This document shows, in pieces, positions 49,973 to 58,376 of a stretch of DNA of 64,000 nucleotides. The stretch's first letter is position 1. The number at the start of each line of letters is the position of its first letter. Below the pieces are notes generated by a model. It saw nothing but the letters and a program-made list of their open reading frames with translations, was not told the DNA's origin and made no database searches. Origin of the DNA: Burkholderiales bacterium. Its GTDB lineage: Bacteria; Pseudomonadota; Gammaproteobacteria; Burkholderiales; Burkholderiaceae_C. The translations under genes were made by a program, and so were the position numbers. The DNA is taken from contig JACRAZ010000099.1 of the NCBI GenBank assembly GCA_016213205.1, positions 124,001 to 188,000 of the forward strand, read 5' to 3'.

Positions 49973-52060
49973 ATGCCTGGCCCCACCACCCTGCGTACCC
50001 TTCTGCTTCGACCCCTCCTGCTCGGCCTGGGGTTGCTGAGCCTGCTGCCCCAGGCCATGGCCCAAGCCCAAGCCCAAGCCCAAGCCCAAGCCCAAGCCCA
50101 AGCCCAGGCCCAGGCCACGGCCACGGCCGACAACACCATCACCGAAGCGCGTGATGCCGCCCGCAAGCGCGACCGCAGCCGTCTGGCTGCCGCGCGCGCC
50201 GCGGCCCAGGCCGCGCAGCATCCGCTGCTGCCCTGGGTCGAATACTGGGACCTGTTCGGCCGGCTCAGCGAAGCCAGGGTGGACGAGGTCGAGGCCTTCT
50301 ATGCACGCTGGCCCGGGAGTTATGTCGAAGACCGGCTGCGCAACGACTGGCTGCTCGAGCTGGGCCGCCGGCGCGACTGGACCAACCTGGCGCGTGACTA
50401 CCCTCGCTTTCGCATGAACGACGACCGCGAGGTCAGCTGCTGGTGGCTGCTGACCGAGCACCTGGCCGGACGCGACGTGCGTGATGCCGCGCGCAGCGCC
50501 TGGTTCGCGCAGCGGGAACTCGACGACGGCTGCAACATGCTGGCCACGGCCATGGTGGACAGCAAGCGCTTCTCGGCGGACGACGTCTGGCGCAAGGCCC
50601 GGTTGTCGGTGGAGGCCAACCGCCCGGCAGCGGCCAAGGCCGCGATCGGCCTGCTCGGCAACACCGCCGAGCGTGCCGCCGGCGAGGCGCTGGACAACCC
50701 GGCGCGCTACCTGCGCCGCGATGCCGGCACGCTGTCGCACCTGCGGCAGGAGTTGCGGGTGCTCGCGCTGATGCGCATCGCCGCCAACGACCTGGATGCG
50801 GCCCTGGCCCTGATGGACGAGCGGGGCCGCCACACGCTCTCGGGCGAGCACGCCGCGTGGGCCTGGGCCTACTTCGGCCGCCAGGCGGCCTTCCGGCTGT
50901 CGGCCGATGCGCCGGCGTACTACCGCCGGGCCTGGTCACTGCTGCCCAAGGCCCAGGCGCAAGCCCCGGGCTGGAGTGACGAAACGCTGGTGTGGGGCGC
51001 CCGCACGGCCCTGCGGCAGGCCTCGGCGCGCGAGCGCTGGCCCTTGCTGCTCAGGCAGGTGGAGGCCCTCGGCCCCAGCCTGCAGGCGGAACCGACCTGG
51101 GTGTACTGGAAGGCACGTGCGCTGCAGGGCCTGGCCAAGGAAGGGCCTGAAGGCGATGCGCAACGCGCCGAGGCCAGGCGCCTGCTCGAATCCATCGCCT
51201 CGCCGCTGCACTTCTACGGCCAGCTCGCCGCCGAGGACCTGGGCCAGCCGCTCACGCTGCCAGCCGCGCCGGCCCCGCTGAGCGCAGCCGAACGTGAAAC
51301 CGCGCGCCAGACCCCGGGCCTGGCGCGCGCAAGCCGCATGGCACAGCTGGGCCTGCGCGACGAAGCACGGCGCGAATGGAACTTCACGCTGCGCGGCATG
51401 GGCGACCGTGAGCTGCTGGCCGCCGCGCGCCTAGCCTGCGACCAGAGCGACTGGCAGCTGTGCATCAACACCAGCGACCGCACGCGCACCGAGGTCGACG
51501 TCAGCACGCGCTACCCCACCCCCTTTGCCGACGAGATCCGCGCCGCGGCCGATGCGGCGGGGCTTGAGCCGGCGTTCGTGTTCGGCCTGATCCGGCAGGA
51601 AACACGCTTCATGGCCACCCTGAAATCCAGCGCCGGCGCCAGCGGGCTGATGCAGCTGATGCCCAACACCGCGCGCTGGGTGGCCAAGAAGATCGGGCTC
51701 GAATTCAACCCCGCGCGCAGCGAGCAGATCTACGACCCGCCCACCAACCTGAAGCTTGGCACCAGCTACCTGAAGATGGTGCTGGACGATCTGTCCGGCT
51801 CGCATGCCATGGCTGCCGCGGCCTACAACGCCGGCCCGGGCCGGCCGCGCCGCTGGCGTGACGGGCCGGTGCTCGAGGCCGCGATCTGGGCCGAGAACGT
51901 GCCCTTCCACGAAACGCGCGACTACGTGAAGAAGGTGCTGTCCAACAGCGCCGTCTATGCGGCCATGCTGAACCGGCAACCCCCGGTGCTGAAGGCCCGG
52001 CTGGGCACGCCGATCGGCCCGCGCGACGCGGCAACGCCGGTGAACGGCGACCTGCCCTGA
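49973..52060 (+). CDS. slt: Soluble lytic murein transglycosylase
   Basis: 695 residues, periplasmic. A signal peptide (LLLGLGLLSLLPQAMA) is followed by an (Ala-Gln)n repeat, then a long alpha-superhelical U domain and a C-terminal lysozyme-like domain. Catalytic Glu is in IRQETRFMATLKSSAGASG near residue 543, with LMQLMPNTA, AAAYNAGPGRPRRW and NVPFHETRDYVKKVL following. It cleaves peptidoglycan glycan strands to 1,6-anhydro ends. Confidence 0.95.
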   Translation: MPGPTTLRTLLLRPLLLGLGLLSLLPQAMAQAQAQAQAQAQAQAQAQATATADNTITEARDAARKRDRSRLAAARAAAQAAQHPLLPWVEYWDLFGRLSEARVDEVEAFYARWPGSYVEDRLRNDWLLELGRRRDWTNLARDYPRFRMNDDREVSCWWLLTEHLAGRDVRDAARSAWFAQRELDDGCNMLATAMVDSKRFSADDVWRKARLSVEANRPAAAKAAIGLLGNTAERAAGEALDNPARYLRRDAGTLSHLRQELRVLALMRIAANDLDAALALMDERGRHTLSGEHAAWAWAYFGRQAAFRLSADAPAYYRRAWSLLPKAQAQAPGWSDETLVWGARTALRQASARERWPLLLRQVEALGPSLQAEPTWVYWKARALQGLAKEGPEGDAQRAEARRLLESIASPLHFYGQLAAEDLGQPLTLPAAPAPLSAAERETARQTPGLARASRMAQLGLRDEARREWNFTLRGMGDRELLAAARLACDQSDWQLCINTSDRTRTEVDVSTRYPTPFADEIRAAADAAGLEPAFVFGLIRQETRFMATLKSSAGASGLMQLMPNTARWVAKKIGLEFNPARSEQIYDPPTNLKLGTSYLKMVLDDLSGSHAMAAAAYNAGPGRPRRWRDGPVLEAAIWAENVPFHETRDYVKKVLSNSAVYAAMLNRQPPVLKARLGTPIGPRDAATPVNGDLP
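50060..50113 (+). repeat. Hexanucleotide tandem repeat in slt signal region
   Basis: Seven copies of GCCCAA followed by two of GCCCAG encode nine Ala-Gln dipeptides directly at the predicted signal peptidase site. The unit is a multiple of three, so copy-number change would alter length but not frame. A GCCACG pair follows. Confidence 0.9.
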
Positions 52061-52064
52061 GCCG

Positions 52065-52997
52065 ATGAGCAGCCCTCGCCACGGCGAACCCGCGCGCCGC
52101 ATCGTCGTCACCGGCGGCACCGGCTTCGTCGGCCGCGCGCTGTGCGAGCGCCTGGCCGCGCGTGATGCCGGCCTGCACCTGGTGGTGCCAAGCCGGCGGC
52201 CCACGCACGAGCATGCGGTGGGCCTGCTGCCCACGGTGGACCTGCTCGCACGCGACGTGCACGACCCGGCCCAGCTGGCCGAGGTGTTCGATGGCGCCGA
52301 GGCGCTGGTGCACCTGGTGGCCATCCTGCACGGCAGCGCCGATGCGTTCGACCACGTGCACGTGGCCCTGCCGCGCAAGCTGGCCGCGGCCTGCCGCGCG
52401 GCCGGGGTGCGGCGCGTGCTGCATGTCAGCGCGCTGGGGGTGGCGCCGGATGCGCCGTCGAACTACCTGCGCAGCAAGGCCGCCGGCGAGGCCATCTGGC
52501 GTGACAGCGGCCTCGATGTCACGGTGCTGCGGCCCTCGGTGATCTTTGGCGCCGAGGATCGCTTCACCAACCTGTTCGCGCAACTGCAGCGGCGCCTGCC
52601 GGCGCTGCCGCTGGCCGGCGCGCAGGCGCGCTTCCAGCCGGTGTGGGTGGGCGACGTGGCACAGGCCATCGTGCACTGCCTCACGCAGCCGGCCACGCGC
52701 GGCCAGGTGATCGAGTGTGCCGGCCCGCGCGAGATGACTCTGCGCGACATCGTGCAGGCGGTGGGCCGCATGGCCGGCTGCGAACGGCCGGTGCTTGCGC
52801 TGCCCGACGCGCTGGCCCGCCTGCAGGCGGCGGCGATGGGGCTGCTGCCCGGCGAGCCACTGATGTCGGCCGACAACCTGCTGTCGATGCGGGTGCCCAA
52901 CGTGGCCAGCGGCCGCCTGCCGGGGCTGGACTCGCTGGGCATCGTGCCGACGCCGATCGAATCGCTGGCACCACACTTCGCGCAGCGCTTGGCCTGA
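52065..52997 (+). CDS. NDUFA9-like NAD-binding SDR protein
   Basis: A 310-residue atypical short-chain dehydrogenase. The Rossmann motif VTGGTGFVGRALCERL is near residue 12 and an extended-SDR core follows (SALGVAPDAPSNYLRSKAAGE). It belongs to the complex-I NDUFA9-like group, common in proteobacteria, whose members usually bind NAD(P) without a known reaction. The stop overlaps the cca start (TGATG). Confidence 0.85.
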   Translation: MSSPRHGEPARRIVVTGGTGFVGRALCERLAARDAGLHLVVPSRRPTHEHAVGLLPTVDLLARDVHDPAQLAEVFDGAEALVHLVAILHGSADAFDHVHVALPRKLAAACRAAGVRRVLHVSALGVAPDAPSNYLRSKAAGEAIWRDSGLDVTVLRPSVIFGAEDRFTNLFAQLQRRLPALPLAGAQARFQPVWVGDVAQAIVHCLTQPATRGQVIECAGPREMTLRDIVQAVGRMAGCERPVLALPDALARLQAAAMGLLPGEPLMSADNLLSMRVPNVASGRLPGLDSLGIVPTPIESLAPHFAQRLA

Positions 52998-54226
52998 TGC
53001 GAACCTACGTCGTCGGCGGCGCGGTGCGCGACCGCTTGCTGGGCCTGCCGGTGAACGACCGCGACTGGGTGGTCGTGGGCAGCACGCCCGAAGCGATGCT
53101 CGCCGCCGGCTACACCCCGGTAGGCCGCGATTTCCCGGTCTTCCTGCACCCCCGCACCCACGAGGAATACGCCCTCGCGCGCACCGAGCGCAAGTCGGGC
53201 CGCGGCTACCACGGCTTCGTGTTCCAGGCGGCGCCGGACGTGACGATCGAGCAGGACCTCGCGCGCCGCGACCTGACGATCAACGCGATCGCCGAAGACC
53301 CGGCCACCGGAGCGCTGATCGATCCGTTCCAGGGCCAGCGCGACCTGCAGCAACGGGTGCTGCGCCACGTGTCCGAGGCCTTTGCCGAAGACCCGGTGCG
53401 GCTGCTGCGCCTGGCACGCTTCGCGGCGCGCTTCGCCGATTTCGAGGTGGCGCCGGAAACCGCCGTGCTGATGCGCCGGATGGTGGACGACGGCGAGGTC
53501 GACGCACTGGTGCCCGAACGCGTGTGGCAGGAACTCTCGCGCGGGCTGATGGAGCCGCGGCCCGACCGCATGCTGCAGGTGCTGCGGGGCTGTGGCGCAT
53601 TGGCACGCCTGCTGCCCGAGGTGGACCGGCTCTGGGGTGTGCCGCAGCCGGCCGAGCACCACCCGGAAATCGACACCGGGGCCCACCTGCTGCTGGTGCT
53701 GCGGGTGGCCGCGCGGCTGCAGGCGCCACTGACCGTGCGCTACGCGCTGCTGTGCCACGACCTGGGCAAGGGCAGCACGCCCCCGGCCGAGTGGCCCCGC
53801 CACATCGCCCACGAAGCCCGCAGCGTGAAGATTGCACAGCAGGTGGCCGAGCGTTGGCGCGTGCCCAACGAGTGCCGCGAACTGGCCGCGCAGGCCGCGC
53901 GCGAGCACGGCAACATCCACCGCAGCGGCGCGCTCAACGCGGCCTCGCTGGTGCGCCTGTTCGACCGTTGCGACGCCTGGCGCCGGCCCCAGCGGTTTGC
54001 CGAGCTCCTGCTGGCCTGCGAGTGCGACGCGCGTGGCAGGCTCGGGCGCGAGGAGGACGCCTACCCCCCGCGGCAGCGCCTGCAGCAGGCGCTGGCCCTG
54101 GCGCGCGCAGTGGACACCGCCCAGGTGGCCGCGCGGGCCGCCGCGCAGGGCCACCGTGGCCCGGCGATCGGACGCGCGGTGCAGCAGGCGCGCGCGCAGG
54201 CCCTGGCAGACGCCGGCCTGGGCTGA
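52997..54226 (+). CDS. cca: CCA-adding enzyme / tRNA nucleotidyltransferase with HD domain
   Basis: 409 residues. It adds or repairs the 3' CCA of tRNAs. N-terminal nucleotidyltransferase: YVVGGAVRDRLLGLP, DRDWVVVG (catalytic Asp pair), the template segment RRDLTINAIAED, and RFAARFADFEVAPET. A C-terminal HD domain is present (LLCHDLGKGSTP) with possible phosphatase or phosphodiesterase activity as in E. coli. The ATG overlaps the NDUFA9-like stop. Confidence 0.95.
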   Translation: MRTYVVGGAVRDRLLGLPVNDRDWVVVGSTPEAMLAAGYTPVGRDFPVFLHPRTHEEYALARTERKSGRGYHGFVFQAAPDVTIEQDLARRDLTINAIAEDPATGALIDPFQGQRDLQQRVLRHVSEAFAEDPVRLLRLARFAARFADFEVAPETAVLMRRMVDDGEVDALVPERVWQELSRGLMEPRPDRMLQVLRGCGALARLLPEVDRLWGVPQPAEHHPEIDTGAHLLLVLRVAARLQAPLTVRYALLCHDLGKGSTPPAEWPRHIAHEARSVKIAQQVAERWRVPNECRELAAQAAREHGNIHRSGALNAASLVRLFDRCDAWRRPQRFAELLLACECDARGRLGREEDAYPPRQRLQQALALARAVDTAQVAARAAAQGHRGPAIGRAVQQARAQALADAGLG

Positions 54227-54231
54227 CCGGC

Positions 54232-54282
54232 CCGATCAGGACAGCCGGCCGATCAGAACAGCAGGCCGATCAGCATGGCCAG
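54232..54282. repeat. Three tandem 17-base repeats after cca
   Basis: Three imperfect copies of a 17-base unit beginning CCGATCAG occur in a row, covering the cca/DUF2905 gap and the last codons of the DUF2905 gene. They may arise from replication slippage; no function is evident. Confidence 0.55.
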
Positions 54283-54444
54283 CAGGCTCAGCACCAGGCT
54301 GGAGCCGATCGGCAGGTAGAGCTCGCGGCCGCGCCAGCGCAAGCTGAAGTCGCCCGGCAGCTTGCCCAGGCCGATGCGGTGCAGCCAGCCACGCAGCCCG
54401 CTGAACACCAGCGAAGCGAGCAGAAAGACCAGCAGCCAGCGCAT
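54253..54444 (-). CDS. DUF2905 small membrane protein
   Basis: 63 residues with two hydrophobic segments (WLLVFLLASLVFSGL and LVLSLLAMLIGLLF) around the family signature LGKLPGDFSLRWRGRELYLPIGSS, which is characteristic of DUF2905. ATG 54444 (MRWLL) is chosen over a GTG at 54453. It lies directly behind the MidA-like methyltransferase gene on the same strand. Function unknown. Confidence 0.85.
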   Translation of the reverse strand: MRWLLVFLLASLVFSGLRGWLHRIGLGKLPGDFSLRWRGRELYLPIGSSLVLSLLAMLIGLLF

Positions 54445-54453
54445 CGTGCCCAC

Positions 54454-55566
54454 TCAGAGCCGATGGGTGCGGTCACCCTCGGCAAAGCCGATGGGGTCGA
54501 AACTGCAGCCCTTGGCGAAGCCGATCACCTTGAACAGCTCGCCCATCTCGTGCTCCGTGATGAGCTTGTGCGCCATCACGCGCTCGCGCAGCGAGGCCGC
54601 CTCCAGCATCTGCAGCAACCCGCAGTTGGCCAGGAAGCGCGCCTGCGAGGTGTAGCCCAGCACCTCGAGCCCGGCCTCCTGGCCGGCCAGCGCGATGCCG
54701 GTGAAGTCGACGTGGGCGGTGATGTCCTTCAGGCCCACGTCGTGCAGCGGGTCGGCATCGGCCCGGTGGGCGCGGTGGCACATCAGCGTGCCGCCCAGGC
54801 GCTGCGGGTGGTAGTACTCGGCCTCGGGAAAGCCGTAGTCGATGAAGAAGGCCGCTCCGCGCTGCAGGTGCTGCGCCAGCGTGCCGATGAAGGCGCGCGC
54901 CTGTGGGTGGATCTCGGTCACCGTGCCCGGCACGAACGGCGTGTCCACCGGCGGGCGCAAGGCCGATTCGACATCGCGCCAGACGAAGCCCTCCGGCCCC
55001 TGCGCCACGCCCCGCTCCAGCCAGCGCTGGCCGTCCCAGTGCAGCAGTTGCACCGGCATCGCATCGAGCAGCTCGTTGCCGACCACCACGCCGTCGAAGG
55101 CCTGGGGCAGTTGGTCCAGCCAGGACACCCGGTCGCCGAACGCCGCCAGACCTTGCTGCTGGCGTTCACGCAAGGTGCCGGACAGCTCGACGATGCGGTA
55201 TTGCCACCCGGCCGCCGGGTCGGCCTCATCCAGCGCCTGCAGCAACTGCGCGGCCAACGCACCGGAGCCGGCGCCGAACTCCCAGACCGTGCGGGTGCCG
55301 CTGGCCTGCAAGGCCTGCCGCAGCTGCACGGCCAGCGCGCGCGCGAACAACGGTGACAGCTCCGGCGCGGTGACGAAATCGCTGCCGCTGGCGGGCAGCG
55401 TACCGAACTTCAGCGCGGTGTTCGCGTAATAGCCCAGCCCCGGCGTGTACAGCGCCATCGCCATGAAGTGATCGAAGGGCAGCCAGCCGCCGTGGGCGGC
55501 GATGGCCTCGCCGATCAGCCGCGAGAGCTGGCTCGATACACTGTCGGGTTCGCTCGCCGCGTTCAT
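54454..55566 (-). CDS. MidA/NDUFAF7-family SAM-dependent methyltransferase
   Basis: A 370-residue class I methyltransferase of DUF185. Near the N-terminus is the typical PFDHFMAMALYTPGLGYYA, then DFVTAPELSPLF, SAM motif EFGAGSGALAAQLL near residue 95, and GNELLDAMPV near 160. The mitochondrial homologue NDUFAF7 methylates an Arg of a complex I subunit; the bacterial target is not known. It is divergent from the FolM-like gene (18 bases between starts). Confidence 0.88.
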   Translation of the reverse strand: MNAASEPDSVSSQLSRLIGEAIAAHGGWLPFDHFMAMALYTPGLGYYANTALKFGTLPASGSDFVTAPELSPLFARALAVQLRQALQASGTRTVWEFGAGSGALAAQLLQALDEADPAAGWQYRIVELSGTLRERQQQGLAAFGDRVSWLDQLPQAFDGVVVGNELLDAMPVQLLHWDGQRWLERGVAQGPEGFVWRDVESALRPPVDTPFVPGTVTEIHPQARAFIGTLAQHLQRGAAFFIDYGFPEAEYYHPQRLGGTLMCHRAHRADADPLHDVGLKDITAHVDFTGIALAGQEAGLEVLGYTSQARFLANCGLLQMLEAASLRERVMAHKLITEHEMGELFKVIGFAKGCSFDPIGFAEGDRTHRL

Positions 55567-55584
55567 CGTGGCATTGTAGGAACC

Positions 55585-56376
55585 ATGCCCACCCCCCCCA
55601 CTTCACCCCCCGCGCCGCGCCTCGTGCTGGTGACCGGCGCGGCGCGCCGCATCGGGCGCGAGATCGCGTTGACGCTGGCCGCCGCAGGCTGGGACCTGGC
55701 ACTGCACTGCCGCGCCTCGCGGCGCGAGGCCGATGCCCTGGCCGCCGAGATCAGCGCGCTGGGCCGGCGGGCCGAGGTGTTCGAGGCCGACCTGGCCGAC
55801 CCCGCCGCCTGCGAGGCCCTGCTGCCCGCGGTGCTGCTGCGCTGCGGCCGCCTGGATGCGGTGGTGAACAACGCCTCGCTGTTCGAGTACGACGACGTTG
55901 CCAGCTTCACCGTGGGACTGATGGAACGCCACTGGCGCGCCAACACCGCGCCGGCCATCGTCCTCGCACGCGCGCTGCACGAGCACCTGGCCGAACGAGG
56001 CGCCACCGGCTGCGTGGTGAACCTGCTGGACCAGAAGCTCGTGAACCCGAACCCGGACTACCTGTCCTACACCCTGTCCAAGGCCGCGTTGCATGCCGCG
56101 ATCCCGATGCTCGCGCAGGCGCTGGCCCCGGCACTGAGGGTGTGTGGCGTTGCGCCCGGTGTCACGCTGCTGTCCGGCGAGATGAGCGCGGCCGAGTTCG
56201 AGCGCGCGCACCGGCTCACGCCGCTGCAGCGCTCGTCCTCGCCGGCGGACATCGCGCACGCGGTGCGCTTCCTGCTCGAATCGCCGGCCATCACCGGCAC
56301 CACCTTGCTGGTCGATGGCGGCCAGCACCTGCTGCCGCAGCCGCGCGACGTGCAGTTCCTCGCCAAGGACGCCTGA
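55585..56376 (+). CDS. Short-chain dehydrogenase, FolM/pteridine-reductase-like
   Basis: A 263-residue SDR. The cofactor motif VTGAARRIGREIA (Arg-rich loop favouring NADP) is near residue 15, NNASLFEYDD near 98, and the catalytic YTLSK (YxxxK) near 170. This form, with TGAARRIG, is seen in dihydromonapterin/dihydrofolate reductases (FolM) and pteridine reductases. That fits the neighbour folB, whose start overlaps its stop (TGATG). Confidence 0.85.
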   Translation: MPTPPTSPPAPRLVLVTGAARRIGREIALTLAAAGWDLALHCRASRREADALAAEISALGRRAEVFEADLADPAACEALLPAVLLRCGRLDAVVNNASLFEYDDVASFTVGLMERHWRANTAPAIVLARALHEHLAERGATGCVVNLLDQKLVNPNPDYLSYTLSKAALHAAIPMLAQALAPALRVCGVAPGVTLLSGEMSAAEFERAHRLTPLQRSSSPADIAHAVRFLLESPAITGTTLLVDGGQHLLPQPRDVQFLAKDA

Positions 56377-56774
56377 TGCAAAGCCTGCTCACCAACCCCA
56401 GCCTGATGGACTGCCGGCGCCTGTTCCTGAAGGACTACGAGGTCTGGATCAACATCGGCGTGCACGACTTCGAGAAGAAGGGCGAGCAGCGTGTGCTGAT
56501 CAACGTGGACCTGTACGTGCCGCTGGCCCTGTCCACCCCCTCGCGCGACAAGCTGGAGGAGGTGCTGGACTACGACTTCATCCGCCGCTCGATCGCCCAG
56601 CGCGTCTCGCGGGGCCACATCCACCTGCAGGAAACGCTGGCCGACGACGTGCTCAAGCTGATGCTCGCGCACCCGCAGGTGCGCGCGGCCCGTGTGTCCA
56701 CCGCCAAGCCCGATGTCTACCCCGATTGCGAAGCCGTGGGCTGCGAGGTGTTCGGCATGAAGGAGCCCGCATGA
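56376..56774 (+). CDS. folB: Dihydroneopterin aldolase
   Basis: A 132-residue FolB-type protein; the enzyme releases glycolaldehyde from dihydroneopterin in folate synthesis. The segment LKDYEVWINIGVHDFEKKGEQRV and the later VLDYDFIRR and HLQETLADDV are FolB features, and AVGCEVFG ends the domain. It is placed between the FolM-like reductase and ttcA with overlapping codons on both sides, so the three form a tight operon. Confidence 0.88.
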   Translation: MQSLLTNPSLMDCRRLFLKDYEVWINIGVHDFEKKGEQRVLINVDLYVPLALSTPSRDKLEEVLDYDFIRRSIAQRVSRGHIHLQETLADDVLKLMLAHPQVRAARVSTAKPDVYPDCEAVGCEVFGMKEPA

Positions 56775-57715
56775 ACACCGGTGTCGACACCGATCCCCGC
56801 GAGCGTGCGGCCGAAGCGCCGGCCGCCGACAAGGCCGCCAAGAAGCAGGCCTTCGAGGCCAACAAGCTCAGCAAGCGCCTGCACCGCCAGGTGGGCCAGG
56901 CCATCACCGACTTCAACATGGTCGGCGAGGGCGACAAGGTGATGGTGTGCCTCTCGGGCGGCAAGGACAGCTACGCGCTGCTGGACATCCTGCTGAGCCT
57001 GCGCGAACGCGCACCGATCCACTTCGACATCGTGGCAGTCAACCTCGACCAGAAGCAGCCGGGCTTCCCGGCCCACATCCTGCCCGAGTACCTGGCCGGA
57101 CGCGGCGTGCCCTTCCACATCGAGAACCAGGACACCTACTCCATCGTCAAGCGCCTGGTGCCCGAGGGCAAGACCATGTGCTCGCTGTGCTCGCGCCTGC
57201 GCCGTGGCATCCTCTACCGCGTGGCCAGCGAGCTGGGCGCGACCAAGATCGCGCTCGGGCACCACCGCGACGACATGGTGGTGACGCTGCTGATGAACAT
57301 GTTCTTCGGCAGCCGCATGAAGGGCATGCCACCCAAGCTGGTGAGCGACGACGGCCGCCACACCGTGATCCGCCCGCTGGCCTACGTGGCCGAGACCGAC
57401 CTCGAGCGCTGGGCCGTGCACCGGCAGTTCCCGATCATCCCGTGCTCGCTGTGCGGCAGCCAGGACAACCTGCAGCGCGTGCAGATCAAGCAGATGCTGC
57501 GCGACTGGGAGCGCCAGTATCCGGGCCGAATCGACAACATGTTCAGCGCCATGGGCAACATCACGCTCTCGCACATGATGGACCGGAACCTGTTCCCGTT
57601 CACGACGATCACACCCACAGGCGTGGCCGATCCGGCCGGCGACAAGGCCTTCGACGACGATGACGACTGCGGCACGCCCGGGCAGGGCGCAGTGATCCGG
57701 CTGCAGCGCGACTGA
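56771..57715 (+). CDS. ttcA: tRNA 2-thiocytidine(32) synthetase TtcA
   Basis: 314 residues. TtcA thiolates cytidine 32 of certain tRNAs using an iron-sulfur cluster. The PP-loop is SGGKDSYALLD near residue 60; the cluster or sulfur-handling CSLCSRLRRG is near 137 and a second pair, CSLCGSQ, near 223. Start ATG overlaps the folB stop (ATGA). Confidence 0.95.
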   Translation: MNTGVDTDPRERAAEAPAADKAAKKQAFEANKLSKRLHRQVGQAITDFNMVGEGDKVMVCLSGGKDSYALLDILLSLRERAPIHFDIVAVNLDQKQPGFPAHILPEYLAGRGVPFHIENQDTYSIVKRLVPEGKTMCSLCSRLRRGILYRVASELGATKIALGHHRDDMVVTLLMNMFFGSRMKGMPPKLVSDDGRHTVIRPLAYVAETDLERWAVHRQFPIIPCSLCGSQDNLQRVQIKQMLRDWERQYPGRIDNMFSAMGNITLSHMMDRNLFPFTTITPTGVADPAGDKAFDDDDDCGTPGQGAVIRLQRD

Positions 57716-57726
57716 GGACTCCACCC

Positions 57727-58332
57727 ATGAAACGACGTTCGGTGATGTGGGCGGCCGCCGCAGGCGGCCTGGCCCTGCTGGCGGGCTGTGCGGCGATGAA
57801 CCAGTTCAGCGCCGAGGTGGCCACCTTTGGCGACTGGCCGGCCGGCCGCAAGCCCGGCAGCTATGCCTTCGAGCGCCTGCCCTCGCAGCAGGCCCGGGCC
57901 GAAGCGCAGCAGCGGCTCGAAGACGCGGCCAGGCCGGCGCTCGAACGCGCCGGCTTCCGCCCCGCCGCGGCCGGCAGCGAACCCGACTTCCTGGTGCAGG
58001 TGGGCGCGCGTGTCACCCGCACCGACCGCTCGCCGTGGGACGACCCGCTGTGGTGGCGCGGCGGCTTCGGCATCGGGCGCCATGGCCCTTGGCGCGGCCC
58101 GTACTGGGGCGCATCGGTGACCTGGGATTCGCCACGCTACGACCGCGAGGTGGCCGTGCTGGTGCGCGAGCGCGCCGGCGGCAAGCCGGTGTTCGAGGCC
58201 CGCGCCAGCAGCGAGGGCATGCAGAGCAGCCCTGACAGCGTGCTCAAGCCGCTGTTCGATGCCGCGCTGTTCGACTTCCCGGCCACCGGCGTCAACCCGC
58301 GCCAGGTGACGCTGCCGCTCACCGCGCGCTGA
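57727..58332 (+). CDS. DUF4136 lipoprotein
   Basis: A 201-residue lipoprotein. The lipobox is LLAGC (cysteine near residue 21), after a basic n-region (KRRS). The mature part is a DUF4136-like domain with GDWPAGRKPGSYAFERLPS near the start, a Gly/Trp-rich middle (WWRGGFGIGRHGPWRGPYWG) and VLVRERAGGKPVFEARA. Role unknown. It follows ttcA by 11 bases. Confidence 0.85.
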   Translation: MKRRSVMWAAAAGGLALLAGCAAMNQFSAEVATFGDWPAGRKPGSYAFERLPSQQARAEAQQRLEDAARPALERAGFRPAAAGSEPDFLVQVGARVTRTDRSPWDDPLWWRGGFGIGRHGPWRGPYWGASVTWDSPRYDREVAVLVRERAGGKPVFEARASSEGMQSSPDSVLKPLFDAALFDFPATGVNPRQVTLPLTAR

Positions 58333-58376
58333 GGGCCGGGCCACCGCAGGGCCGCAGCCTGGCGGCGGGCAGCGCC

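Noticed and set aside
50060..50113. Phase-variable on/off switch at the slt repeat
   Set aside because: The repeat unit is six bases, so gain or loss cannot shift the frame; only length variation is possible.
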